Both the position numbers and the translations under genes were made by a program. From Paenibacillus sp. FSL A5-0031 (GTDB lineage: Bacteria; Bacillota; Bacilli; Paenibacillales; Paenibacillaceae): a stretch of 64,000 nt of DNA. A model generated the notes under the pieces. The model was not told where the DNA came from and ran no database searches. It saw only the letters and a list, made by a program, of their open reading frames with translations. Each line of letters opens with the position of its first letter. Within the stretch, counting starts at the first letter, position 1. Below are positions 51,868 to 59,496 of this stretch, piece by piece. The stretch lies in NCBI RefSeq assembly GCF_001956295.1, contig NZ_MRTD01000010.1, positions 186,001 through 250,000 of the forward strand. Reading direction: 5' to 3'.

Positions 51868-52620
51868 TTAGATGGAATAGACACCCTCAGGTGTGATCCG
51901 TTTCAAAAATTGTTTGGTTCGTTCTTCTTTCGGATTGGTGAAAATATCGTTAGGCCTGCCCTCTTCAACGATCGCTCCGCCGTCCATAAAGACAACATGG
52001 CTGGCAACATCCTGCGCAAAGCTCATTTCATGGGTCACGATAATCATCGTGATGCCTTCTTTTGCGATTTTGCGAATAACGCTAAGCACCTCGCCAACCA
52101 GCTCTGGATCAAGCGCCGAAGTCGGCTCATCGAACAAAATAACTTCTGGGTTCAGCGCCAGCGCACGAGCGATGCCCACACGCTGCTGTTGTCCTCCAGA
52201 CAGCTCGCTCGGATAAGCATGCAGCTTATTGCCAAGACCAACCTTTTCAAGCAGCTCCTCGCTTTTTTGCCGCGCCTCTTCCTTCGGAAGCTTCTTAACG
52301 ATGAGGAGACCTTCCATTACATTTTCAATTGCCGTCTTATGCTTAAATAAATTATATTGCTGGAAAACCATTGCGCTTTTTTGCCGAAGCGTATGAATTC
52401 CTTTTTTATCGGGACGTTTGCAATTAACGGTGAAATCACCAATCGAAATTTGACCGTCGCTTGGCTTCTCTAAATAATTGATGCAGCGCAGCAGCGTTGT
52501 TTTCCCAGAGCCGCTTGGCCCGAGTATGGCAACGACCTCGCCTTTTTTGACTGTAAGATCTATTCCTTTGAGCACTTCATTGCGTCCAAAGCTCTTCCTA
52601 ATTTGCGTCAGCTTAATCAT
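51868..52620 (-). CDS. tcyN: Amino-acid ABC transporter ATPase, cystine type (TcyN-like)
   Basis: A 250-residue polar amino acid-type ATPase. Walker A is [10 protein letters not shown], the signature [14 protein letters not shown], Walker [15 protein letters not shown] and the H-loop [10 protein letters not shown]. The best context match is TcyN of the B. subtilis cystine/S-methylcysteine importer. Its ATG overlaps the stop of the permease gene by four bases. Confidence 0.92.
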   Translation of the reverse strand: MIKLTQIRKSFGRNEVLKGIDLTVKKGEVVAILGPSGSGKTTLLRCINYLEKPSDGQISIGDFTVNCKRPDKKGIHTLRQKSAMVFQQYNLFKHKTAIENVMEGLLIVKKLPKEEARQKSEELLEKVGLGNKLHAYPSELSGGQQQRVGIARALALNPEVILFDEPTSALDPELVGEVLSVIRKIAKEGITMIIVTHEMSFAQDVASHVVFMDGGAIVEEGRPNDIFTNPKEERTKQFLKRITPEGVYSI

Positions 52621-53327
52621 GAGACACCGCCTCTGTTGTACAGGTTAAAGCGCTTCTCGGCTAACGCGGTCAGTCGCTCGATGAAAAAGGTTAATCCCCA
52701 GAAAATAAGAGCTGCGGCAAGGTATGCCTCAAAAAACTTCCAGTTTGTTGAAGCAACGATTTGCGCTTTAGCATTAATGTCAACGACGGACACTGTAAAA
52801 GCCAGCGTTGATCCGTGCAGCATGCCAATTACCGAGTTCGATAAGTTAGGCAAGCTGGCAGCAAAAGCTTGGGGCAAAACAATTCTGCGCATCGCTTGAG
52901 AGGTCGTCATTCCAATGGAATACGCTGCTTCCATTTGTCCGCGGTTAACCGCAAGCAGTCCCGATCTGACAACCTCAGACATGTATGCGCCAGCCGTAAT
53001 CGAGAAAGAAATATAAGCGAATCCTATCATGGGAATTGAGACCGAACGGAACGATAAGCCTAACGCCTCAGCTATACCATCAACGATAATCGGCAAACCG
53101 AAATAAATAAGCAATAAATGCGTTAGCATAGGAGTTCCGCGAATGACGGTAACATAGGAAACGGCGATAGGATAAAGGACTGGAATCTTGTAAAGTCTAA
53201 TGACAGCTACAGATGTCCCAATGAGGAAGCCGCAAAAAACAGAAACGAACGTAATCGCCAAAGCCGTTGGCACCGCGCTCAAAAGCTGAACAAACGCCGT
53301 CCATATGAATGCGAAATCAAGCTTCAT
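52617..53327 (-). CDS. tcyM: Amino-acid ABC transporter permease (TcyM-like)
   Basis: A 236-residue HisM-type permease beginning [20 protein letters not shown]. It has about five spans, the [20 protein letters not shown] motif, and a cytoplasmic loop [20 protein letters not shown]. The ATG at 53327 is preceded by GAGGAAGGG and overlaps the previous permease by 11 bases. Works with TcyL, TcyN and the binding protein. Confidence 0.9.
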   Translation of the reverse strand: MKLDFAFIWTAFVQLLSAVPTALAITFVSVFCGFLIGTSVAVIRLYKIPVLYPIAVSYVTVIRGTPMLTHLLLIYFGLPIIVDGIAEALGLSFRSVSIPMIGFAYISFSITAGAYMSEVVRSGLLAVNRGQMEAAYSIGMTTSQAMRRIVLPQAFAASLPNLSNSVIGMLHGSTLAFTVSVVDINAKAQIVASTNWKFFEAYLAAALIFWGLTFFIERLTALAEKRFNLYNRGGVS

Positions 53328-54114
53328 TTTCCCTTCCTCCTCTGCCAAAGCCTATTCCGGCTGCAAACCGCCTTGATTTATCTTTTTTGATAAGAGGTTC
53401 TTTGTCTTCTACCGCGATGCGGCGCTCATGCTTCAATAACCTGCGTTCGATCAAATGGAACAGCTTCTCAAGCCCAAAGCTCAAAATAAAATAGATAATC
53501 GCGAGCGAAACATACGTTTCAAGGAAATGCCTCGACATAACAGCCAGTGTTTGTGATTTTCCTGTTAATTCCATAATACCTAACGAAAAGGCGAGTGATG
53601 TATCCTTCAAATTTGCAATAACAAGATTAGAGAATACCGGCAATGCAATCGAAACGGCTTGAGGTAGTACAATTCGGGTAAAAGCTTGGAAACCCGTCAT
53701 TCCTACCGCATAAGCTGCTTCAACCTGGCCCCTATCCACTGCCCCGACAGCCGCGCGAATCATCTCCGCTATATAGGCTCCGCTGTGCAGCGCATAAGTA
53801 AGGATGACAAAATATAATGCCGGCACTTTAGCTACATCCAAATGAAAAAGCTTCAAAACCTCAGGCAAGCCGTAATAAAACAGAAATAGCTGAATGAGTA
53901 TAGGCGTCCCTCTAAAAAAAGATAAATACACCTGTGAAAACCGTCTTAGAACCGGAATCTTATAAAGCTGGGGAAAGGCGACGATAAATCCGACGCCAAC
54001 CCCAAGTACGATGGAACTCACCACAATAAGAAGAGTGACTTTCAAGGTAGGCAGTAGCTTTATTAGATACTCGAACACGTAGCTGATATCAAAAGGTTCT
54101 CCCACCTTAGCCAT
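53317..54114 (-). CDS. tcyL: Amino-acid ABC transporter permease (TcyL-like)
   Basis: A 265-residue permease with the same plan as TcyM: SFFRGTPILIQLFLFYYGLP and YAVGMTGFQAFTRIVLPQAV. The C-terminus carries an extra charged tail ([20 protein letters not shown]) of about 35 residues after the last span. The ATG at 54114 follows AAAGGTG; a TTG 12 bases earlier lacks a ribosome site. Two different permeases point to a heterodimeric channel as in TcyLM. Confidence 0.9.
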   Translation of the reverse strand: MAKVGEPFDISYVFEYLIKLLPTLKVTLLIVVSSIVLGVGVGFIVAFPQLYKIPVLRRFSQVYLSFFRGTPILIQLFLFYYGLPEVLKLFHLDVAKVPALYFVILTYALHSGAYIAEMIRAAVGAVDRGQVEAAYAVGMTGFQAFTRIVLPQAVSIALPVFSNLVIANLKDTSLAFSLGIMELTGKSQTLAVMSRHFLETYVSLAIIYFILSFGLEKLFHLIERRLLKHERRIAVEDKEPLIKKDKSRRFAAGIGFGRGGRENEA

Positions 54115-54132
54115 CTCACCTTTCAATTGGGT

Positions 54133-54969
54133 TTATTTTTCTTGGGAAGTAAAATCATCGCCCAGCCATTCTGAGCTAAGCTTAGCCAGCGTACCGTCTG
54201 CTTTCAGTTCTTTGATTACTACATCAACTGCATCAGAAAGCTTTTGCTGCTCCGGATCGTCCTTGCGGAACATGAACAAGATGTCTGCTTCGCTCAGTGC
54301 CGGTCCTACTGCTTTAAGCTCTTTCTTCGGATCAACTAACGATAAAGTAAAGTCAGCAGCGAGGAAGGCATCCACTCGGCCCGAGGTTACTTGCGATACG
54401 TTGTCGTTTGCGCCGCCATTTTGATACACAAGCTCAAGCGCGTTTCCGTTTTCCTTGTTGTAATTTTCAAGAATCGTTGCCGCTGCGCTTGTTGCCGTTG
54501 TTAGTACTTTTTTACCTTTTAGATCAGCCAACGTTTGAACTGAATTATTGTCCTTGTCTACAATGATCTTGTTTCTCCAGTGCGCATAAGGCTCTTTATT
54601 AAAGAGGTACTTCTGTACGCGTTCCGGATTTTGCTCCATCTCATGTGCAATCATGTCAATTTTTTTCGTTTCCAAGCTTAACAGCAGGTTCGTAAATTCA
54701 AGCGTTTGAATGTCAAATTCATAATCTGGAAGACGTTTATCAATTTCTCTTACAAGCTCTACATCAAAACCAGTAAGCTTGCCATTCTCATCTATAAAGC
54801 AAACTTTAGGGAATTGTGTTCCTGTGCCAACAACAATTTTTGTTACGGATTTGGAAGCCTCTCCGCTTCCTGTTTCCGCACTGCCGCCGGTGTTGTTTTT
54901 ATTGCTTCCGCAGCCAGCAACTGTAAGGGCAAGGACGAGTGCAATCGATAAAACGAATCGTTTTTTCAT
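54133..54969 (-). CDS. Amino-acid ABC transporter substrate-binding lipoprotein (TcyJ/TcyK-like)
   Basis: A 278-residue lipoprotein with lipobox VAGC and a Ser/Gly-rich linker. The type II binding domain includes GTGTQFPKVCFIDENGKLTGFDVE-like opening features, DMIAHEMEQNPERVQKYLFN and LADLKGKKVLTTATSAAATI, as in cystine-binding proteins. B. subtilis has two binding proteins (TcyJ and TcyK); here only one is present. First gene of the operon, with its own promoter and a CymR-like box. Confidence 0.92.
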   Translation of the reverse strand: MKKRFVLSIALVLALTVAGCGSNKNNTGGSAETGSGEASKSVTKIVVGTGTQFPKVCFIDENGKLTGFDVELVREIDKRLPDYEFDIQTLEFTNLLLSLETKKIDMIAHEMEQNPERVQKYLFNKEPYAHWRNKIIVDKDNNSVQTLADLKGKKVLTTATSAAATILENYNKENGNALELVYQNGGANDNVSQVTSGRVDAFLAADFTLSLVDPKKELKAVGPALSEADILFMFRKDDPEQQKLSDAVDVVIKELKADGTLAKLSSEWLGDDFTSQEK

Positions 54970-54993
54970 TTTCTTTTTCCCCCTAAATGTTTA

Positions 54994-55027
54994 AATCCTT
55001 ATAATTCCTACCTGTTAAGTAAGGATT
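54994..55027 (-). promoter_or_regulatory. CymR-like operator of the sulfur amino-acid operon
   Basis: An 8-base perfect inverted repeat, AATCCTTA...TAAGGATT, encloses GGTAGGAATTA on the minus strand. GGAATT is the conserved half of the known CymR box, and ATAATCCTTA is shared with the site at 1304-1341. It begins about five bases after the predicted transcription start. Confidence 0.5.
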
Positions 55028-55038
55028 ATGTTGAATTC

Positions 55039-55068
55039 ACTTTACCACCGGACTGCCAGCTTCGTCAA
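55039..55068 (-). promoter_or_regulatory. Sigma-A promoter of the ten-gene sulfur operon
   Basis: TTGACG (55063-55068) and TAAAGT (55039-55044) on the minus strand, 18-base spacer. Confidence 0.7.
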
Positions 55069-55130
55069 TCCTCTAGCTTATAGAGATCTTCTATAAGAAA
55101 ATTGAATAATCCAATGATGCTTTTATCAAC

Positions 55131-55166
55131 AAAAAACGTCCGCTGCTTCAGTAGGAGCAGCGGACG
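55131..55166 (-). terminator. Terminator after the LysR gene
   Basis: An 11-base perfect stem CGTCCGCTGCT/AGCAGCGGACG with an eight-base loop and six T on the minus strand. It insulates the sulfur operon promoter. Confidence 0.9.
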
Positions 55167-55254
55167 AATGTGATTAAGTGCACTATTCATATCGGCTTAA
55201 CTGTAATTATGAATGTACCATACCCATCGCTTTTCGAATAATAGAGTTTTTGTA

Positions 55255-56181
55255 TTACAGATTTATATTTGCTGATAAGCTTAGCTCCGCATCTGCTAAT
55301 TGCTTGCCTATTTCGGTAATGGCATGTACAAATTCCAAATGCTCTCCATGATGCGAAATGAGGTTCGTCTGTAAAAAAATGCCTTCCGTCTCGGGGACGC
55401 GTATCGGATAAAGCTTCCCATCCTGCAGCTCCTGCTGGGCGCATAAGCCTGGAAGAAACGCGATGCCTGCTTTCTGAATGACAAGCTTTTTGGCCATCTC
55501 AGAATTATCCGTCTGAATTTGAATGTTGGGCGGCAGCTCCAAATTCTCGAATATACGATGAATGCGAAGCCAATCCAATGAGCCGCATTCAAAAAAAACG
55601 AGCGGCTGCTCAGCGATCGCCTCAACCGTCAGCTTATCCGTTGTTAAGAACGGATGCCCATGATACACATGCAGCCGTATTGGATCTTCATAGAACTTGG
55701 TCGACTGCAGGTTAGGATGATTCACCTTGCGAACAAAGCCAATATCCACTTCCTTGCTCAGCACTTTATTCACAATCTCATCCGTGGTGCTTGTGACGAT
55801 TTTATAGTGAGTGTGTGGGAATTTCTTCTTTAAGCGAGGTAATAAGTCAGGAATAATATAATTGGAGACAGACACGGTACAGCCAATTCGGAACTCGTTC
55901 GGCAAAGACTTCTTCTGATTAATATGCTGCTTGCCCTTCTGATAGATGAGCAGCAGCTGCTGGGCATAAGGGAGAAATCGTTTACCGTCTTCCGTTATTT
56001 GAATCTGTTTGCCATTTCGATCGAACAGCTTGCAGTCGAGCTCCTGCTCAAGGGACTTAATTCTTGCTGTTACAGAAGGCTGAGACAAATACAACGCGTC
56101 AGCTGCTTTATTAAAGCTTCCACAATGGATGACATAGACGAATGCTTCTATATTCTCAATGTTGATTTGACACACCTCCAC
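55255..56181 (-). CDS. LysR family regulator, YtlI-like
   Basis: About 304-308 residues. The N-terminal winged helix is IENIEAFVYVIHCGSFNKAA and LSQPSVTARIKSLEQELDC; the effector domain follows from about residue 95 (EFRIGCTVSVSNYIIPDLL). B. subtilis YtlI, of the same length and position, activates the ytmI operon and is itself repressed by CymR. No ATG exists near the start. The GTG at 56181 is used here, but the strong site GGAGG lies eight bases before an ATC at 56166, exactly where family members have their initial Met (INIENIEAF). The true start may therefore be ATC. Confidence 0.9.
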   Translation of the reverse strand: MEVCQINIENIEAFVYVIHCGSFNKAADALYLSQPSVTARIKSLEQELDCKLFDRNGKQIQITEDGKRFLPYAQQLLLIYQKGKQHINQKKSLPNEFRIGCTVSVSNYIIPDLLPRLKKKFPHTHYKIVTSTTDEIVNKVLSKEVDIGFVRKVNHPNLQSTKFYEDPIRLHVYHGHPFLTTDKLTVEAIAEQPLVFFECGSLDWLRIHRIFENLELPPNIQIQTDNSEMAKKLVIQKAGIAFLPGLCAQQELQDGKLYPIRVPETEGIFLQTNLISHHGEHLEFVHAITEIGKQLADAELSLSANINL

Positions 56182-56185
56182 TCAC

Positions 56186-56207
56186 TTAAATCCAACTAAA
56201 CCAATAC
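56186..56207 (-). promoter_or_regulatory. CymR-like box upstream of the LysR gene
   Basis: The minus strand reads GTATTGGTTTAGTTGGATTT, aligning base by base with the boxes before the nitroreductase (CTATTGAATTAGTCGGAAAT) and the left-edge monooxygenase. It starts about eight bases after the predicted transcription start. Confidence 0.45.
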
Positions 56208-56221
56208 GAATATATATAATT

Positions 56222-56250
56222 AAAGTAACAAACTAAGGAGTTCATGTCAA
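56222..56250 (-). promoter_or_regulatory. Sigma-A promoter of the LysR gene
   Basis: TTGACA (56245-56250) and TACTTT (56222-56227) on the minus strand with a 17-base spacer. Confidence 0.7.
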
Positions 56251-56256
56251 TCGAGC

Positions 56257-56305
56257 AAAAAAAACGGGTTGCCCCAAAAGTAGATACCTACTTGTGGAGC
56301 AACCC
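56257..56305 (-). terminator. Terminator after the DoxX gene (recurrent CCAAAAGTAG stem)
   Basis: An 18-base near-perfect stem GGGTTGCCCCAAAAGTAG/CTACTTGTGGAGCAACCC with a four-base loop and eight T on the minus strand. Same stem type as 38329-38373. Confidence 0.85.
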
Positions 56306-56328
56306 TTATTATTTACATTCGTTCCGCT

Positions 56329-56859
56329 CTAACGAGGGATTGTATTGTTGTCCGCATACCCACTATCGCTGCGGTTGCCTTTCTTAAATAATTTGCGCAG
56401 ATAAGGAAGGGCAAAGTAATCAATACCGAATTTACCTGCGTTCGTGCCAGCGATGAATACGATAATTCCGATTAGCAGCATCCAAGGGTTAGTCGATACC
56501 GTACCTGCAAACATAAACATGAAGTTCATTAATAATCCGAAAAAAGCTGCAGCTGTCGTAAGTGCGCCAACGATAAGTCCAAGCCCTACCAAACATTCAC
56601 CAACGGGAATGAGGAAGTTAATGATGCCTGCATTCGGAAGAGCAACATGTTCTAGAAATGCAGTGAACGTCGGATAAACTAATTCGTTTGTCGCTTTATC
56701 CATTACTGGGTTGCCGATAGCTCCTTTTAAAAATCCGCTGGCATCAAATCCGCCAAGCTTATGCCATCCAGCGCTCAGCCATTGCCATCCCAAGTACACC
56801 CGCAGCACAAGCATTAAGCCCGCTGCATATTTGTTTTCGCTTAGCCATTTGGTTACCAT
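56329..56859 (-). CDS. DoxX family membrane protein
   Basis: A 176-residue membrane protein with four spans. LVLRVYLGWQWLSAGWHKLG is the DoxX opening and VGECLVGLGLIVGALTTAA the central span. Family members are linked to redox and sulfur or thiol stress, with no fixed enzymatic role. It starts 25 bases after the lactate dehydrogenase gene and ends the operon. Confidence 0.9.
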   Translation of the reverse strand: MVTKWLSENKYAAGLMLVLRVYLGWQWLSAGWHKLGGFDASGFLKGAIGNPVMDKATNELVYPTFTAFLEHVALPNAGIINFLIPVGECLVGLGLIVGALTTAAAFFGLLMNFMFMFAGTVSTNPWMLLIGIIVFIAGTNAGKFGIDYFALPYLRKLFKKGNRSDSGYADNNTIPR

Positions 56860-56884
56860 GACGATCAGCTCCTCTTATTTTTGT

Positions 56885-57799
56885 CTAAATCGAGATCGTT
56901 TCAATCAGTTCCTTCAGTTTGTTCGCCGAACGGTGCAGCAGCGCTTTTTCTTCCTCTGTAATCGGAATGTCCAGCACCTCTCTTACTCCATTGCGATCAA
57001 CGACGCACGGAACACCCATGTATACATCCGATATGCCGTGGTAGTTTTCAACTAACGTGGATACATTGAGTACAGCCGACTCATTGGACAATATCGCAGT
57101 TACAATACGATCCAGTGCTAACGCAATAGCGTAATAAGTGGCACCTTTCGCTTCTATGATTTCGTAGGCCGCATCTCTCGTATGCGTAAAGATGTCTGAC
57201 TTTTCTTCCTCGCTAAGCGAGATGGACGAACCAGCTACGTTTGCCAAGCTCCATAATGGAAGCTCGGAATCCCCATGCTCCCCAATGATATGGGCATGTA
57301 CGCTGCGCGGGTCAAGCTGCAATCGCTCGCCGATCAGATAGCGGAAACGAGCACTATCGAGCAATGTGCCTGAACCGATTACACGGTGAGTTGGCCAGCC
57401 CGACTTTTTCTGGCAGAAGTAACTCATAATATCTACCGGATTCGTCGCGATTAATAGAATGCCGTCATCATTGTATTTCAATACTTCGGATACGATGCTT
57501 TCATAGATGGCAATGTTGCGCTTTAATAGATTCAGCCTTGGCTCCCCAGGCTTCTGTGCTGCTCCAGCTGTAATGATGACGATATCCGCATCCTTACAGT
57601 CCTCGTAAGTTCCTGCCCATACTTTAGTCTGACCAAGGAATGGCATCCCGTGATTCATATCAAGCGCATCCCCAACTGCTTTGCCTGCATTCGCATCTAT
57701 TAACACAAGCTCATCCATCCGGCTGCGAAGCAGCAGCGTATAGGCTGTTGTGGATCCTACTGCTCCTACACCAATAACGACAACTTTTGATTTTTTCAT
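56885..57799 (-). CDS. ldh: L-lactate dehydrogenase
   Basis: A 304-residue NAD-dependent dehydrogenase. The Rossmann motif is VVVIGVGAVGSTTAYTLL, the mobile loop Arg lies in GEPRLNLLKRN, LIATNPVDIMSYF and RVIGSGTLLDSARFRYL are the substrate-side helices, and the catalytic His is in IIGEHGDSELPLW. The Arg of the mobile loop favours lactate over malate only in combination with the preceding Gln (AAQKPGEPR), which is present. It is two bases after the FNT channel gene, so the channel may export its product. Confidence 0.92.
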   Translation of the reverse strand: MKKSKVVVIGVGAVGSTTAYTLLLRSRMDELVLIDANAGKAVGDALDMNHGMPFLGQTKVWAGTYEDCKDADIVIITAGAAQKPGEPRLNLLKRNIAIYESIVSEVLKYNDDGILLIATNPVDIMSYFCQKKSGWPTHRVIGSGTLLDSARFRYLIGERLQLDPRSVHAHIIGEHGDSELPLWSLANVAGSSISLSEEEKSDIFTHTRDAAYEIIEAKGATYYAIALALDRIVTAILSNESAVLNVSTLVENYHGISDVYMGVPCVVDRNGVREVLDIPITEEEKALLHRSANKLKELIETISI

Positions 57800-57801
57800 T
57801 G

Positions 57802-58584
57802 TTATTCCACCTCTTCAAATGGTTTGTTTACGAAATAATACATAACGCCCATAAGGACGGAGCCACCAATTAAATTACCTAGTGTTACAGGTACAAGATT
57901 ATGAATCATGCCTTCTAGTGAAATGGTTCCCGGATGATTCAGCACAAGCGCAATGGCGAAGGTGCAAAGATTAGCGATGCTGTGCTCGTAGCCTGAAATA
58001 AAGAAGCAGAATACGAATAGCATCATAGCGAACAACTTTGGCCCATCTCCGCGCAGTGACATCGGAACAAAAAATGCTAAGCAGACCAGCCAGTTACACA
58101 ATACACCCCGGAAAAACAATTCCCATACCGGTGCGTGAAGCTTCTTCTCTACGACACTGAGTAAAAATCCATTAACGGACGCATCGCTGAACAATCCGGT
58201 TGCCCATATGAGAAGGGCGAAAGCAACTGCACCAAGAAAGTTGCCTGCGTAGCTTGCACACCATAGCTTTACAACGTTTAGCCAGCGCATTTTGCCCCTA
58301 AGAGCTGCAAAGGTGAAATAGAAGGTGTTTCCTGTAAAAAGATCTCCTCCGCCATAGGCGATTAGAATGATTGCTGCTCCAAACGTTATCGCCGCCATTG
58401 GATAGGTTAGCGGACTATGTGACTCATAGAAAAAGCTGCCTGTCTTAAACGCTACGATTACGCCAAATCCGATAAACATACTCGCTAACATGGCTCGCAA
58501 TATATATCTCAGCTTGCTTGTCAAAAACACCTTTTGCTTCTTCAAAGCAAGCTGTTCAACCCTTCTCAAAGGAGCATGCTCCAT
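57802..58584 (-). CDS. Formate/nitrite transporter family (FNT) channel
   Basis: A 260-residue six-span channel with the FNT motifs GGDLFTGNTFYFTFAAL and GVLCNWLVCLAFF, and a third half-helix with GNLIGGSVLMG. FNT pentamers pass formate, nitrite, hydrosulfide or, in some lineages, lactate. Linkage to lactate dehydrogenase suggests lactate or formate release in fermentation; the selectivity cannot be read from the sequence. Confidence 0.9.
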   Translation of the reverse strand: MEHAPLRRVEQLALKKQKVFLTSKLRYILRAMLASMFIGFGVIVAFKTGSFFYESHSPLTYPMAAITFGAAIILIAYGGGDLFTGNTFYFTFAALRGKMRWLNVVKLWCASYAGNFLGAVAFALLIWATGLFSDASVNGFLLSVVEKKLHAPVWELFFRGVLCNWLVCLAFFVPMSLRGDGPKLFAMMLFVFCFFISGYEHSIANLCTFAIALVLNHPGTISLEGMIHNLVPVTLGNLIGGSVLMGVMYYFVNKPFEEVE

Positions 58585-58679
58585 ATGAAATCCTCCTAAT
58601 GTGTGGTGTTAATCGTTTATGCTGTGCTCGCTTTCGTTTGCTACACCTTTAGTTTAGGGGATTCTCTTCCATTTGTATG

Positions 58680-58751
58680 TCGGGGAACTCCCTGAACTAT
58701 AGCTAAGGGTTTCTATGCGAAAGCTGCTTAGCAAATAGGGAGGTTCCCCGA
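58680..58751. repeat. Large palindromic element between the FNT operon and a small gene
   Basis: Outer arms 58680-58693 (TCGGGGAACTCCCT) and 58737-58751 (AGGGAGGTTCCCCGA) pair with a single bulge. An inner stem GCTAAG/CTTAGC lies at 58702-58707 and 58727-58732. There is no T-run on either side, so it is not a simple terminator. It lies in the shared upstream region of divergent genes. Confidence 0.6.
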
Positions 58752-58807
58752 TGTGGCCTCCATGATCATTCTTTTATAATAGAAATAAGTGATCGGTAAA
58801 TGAGAGG

Positions 58808-58990
58808 ATGGCGGTAAACAAAATGGACATACAGGCATCTTTAAATGAGGATAACAAGGAGAATACAGAAAACGGAGCACCGCATGATAAAGACAAGGCA
58901 GCTGGTCATCGTCATAACGGCAAATGCTGCAATTGCTCAAAAAGCTCATGCCAGGACAAAACTAAAGCAGAATCGCCCCATGATAAGTAA
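58808..58990 (+). CDS. Small hydrophilic Cys-motif protein
   Basis: A 60-residue charged protein. The N-terminal half is acidic (SLNEDNKENTENGAPHD), then HRHNGKCCNCSKSSCQDK has a CCxCxxxxC cluster flanked by His, suggesting metal binding. Ribosome-site evidence is weak: GAGAGG abuts the first ATG, and a second ATG at 58823 is possible. A terminator follows. I do not recognise the family. Confidence 0.5.
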   Translation: MAVNKMDIQASLNEDNKENTENGAPHDKDKAAGHRHNGKCCNCSKSSCQDKTKAESPHDK

Positions 58991-59010
58991 CAAATAAGCG
59001 CCAACACGCA

Positions 59011-59061
59011 AAAAAGGAGCAGCTCCTTAAGGTTTATGACCTATTGGAGCTGCTCCTTTTT
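59011..59061. terminator. Bidirectional terminator between the small Cys protein and the HesB gene
   Basis: A perfect 16-base stem AAAAAGGAGCAGCTCC and its complement with a 19-base loop. Both flanks give T-runs. Confidence 0.9.
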
Positions 59062-59084
59062 TGTTGTCCTGCTATGCCATGTGG

Positions 59085-59372
59085 TTATTCCACAACCATT
59101 TTAATTTCTTCATACTTCTCGTCAAAAGAAATGCGAAGCGTCTTATTATCCAAATACCACAGATTATCATCTTCTATAAAATAGGTAATACCTTCTACGA
59201 CATCACGAAGTCCCGCTGTCTTGGGCTCATCCTTCATAATGCCAAGTGAAAGTCCTGGATGAACGCTGCCGCAGCCGCCCAGGCGAACGTAAATACGAAT
59301 CGCTTCACCATCGGAAAGACCCATTTCTTTTTTGTACCAGCGAGCTGCTGGTTGTTCCACTATTAAATTCAT
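59085..59372 (-). CDS. HesB/YneR-like iron-sulfur carrier family protein
   Basis: A 95-residue protein of the HesB/IscA fold. It shows AARWYKKEMGLSDGEAIRIY, the GGCGSVHPGLSLGI strand with one Cys, and FIEDDNLWYLDNKTLRISFD. YneR-type members keep only the first of the three IscA cysteines, as here, so iron-sulfur carriage is uncertain. Confidence 0.85.
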   Translation of the reverse strand: MNLIVEQPAARWYKKEMGLSDGEAIRIYVRLGGCGSVHPGLSLGIMKDEPKTAGLRDVVEGITYFIEDDNLWYLDNKTLRISFDEKYEEIKMVVE

Positions 59373-59496
59373 CTTAGGTCAGCTCCTTCCGCTACATGCT
59401 CTACTCCATCATCACGAAATCGCTTAGCGGTGTCAACCCTTACGTACCAAACCATCATCAAAAAAAGCCGATCACCTTCGTATAAGAAGGAAAGGG

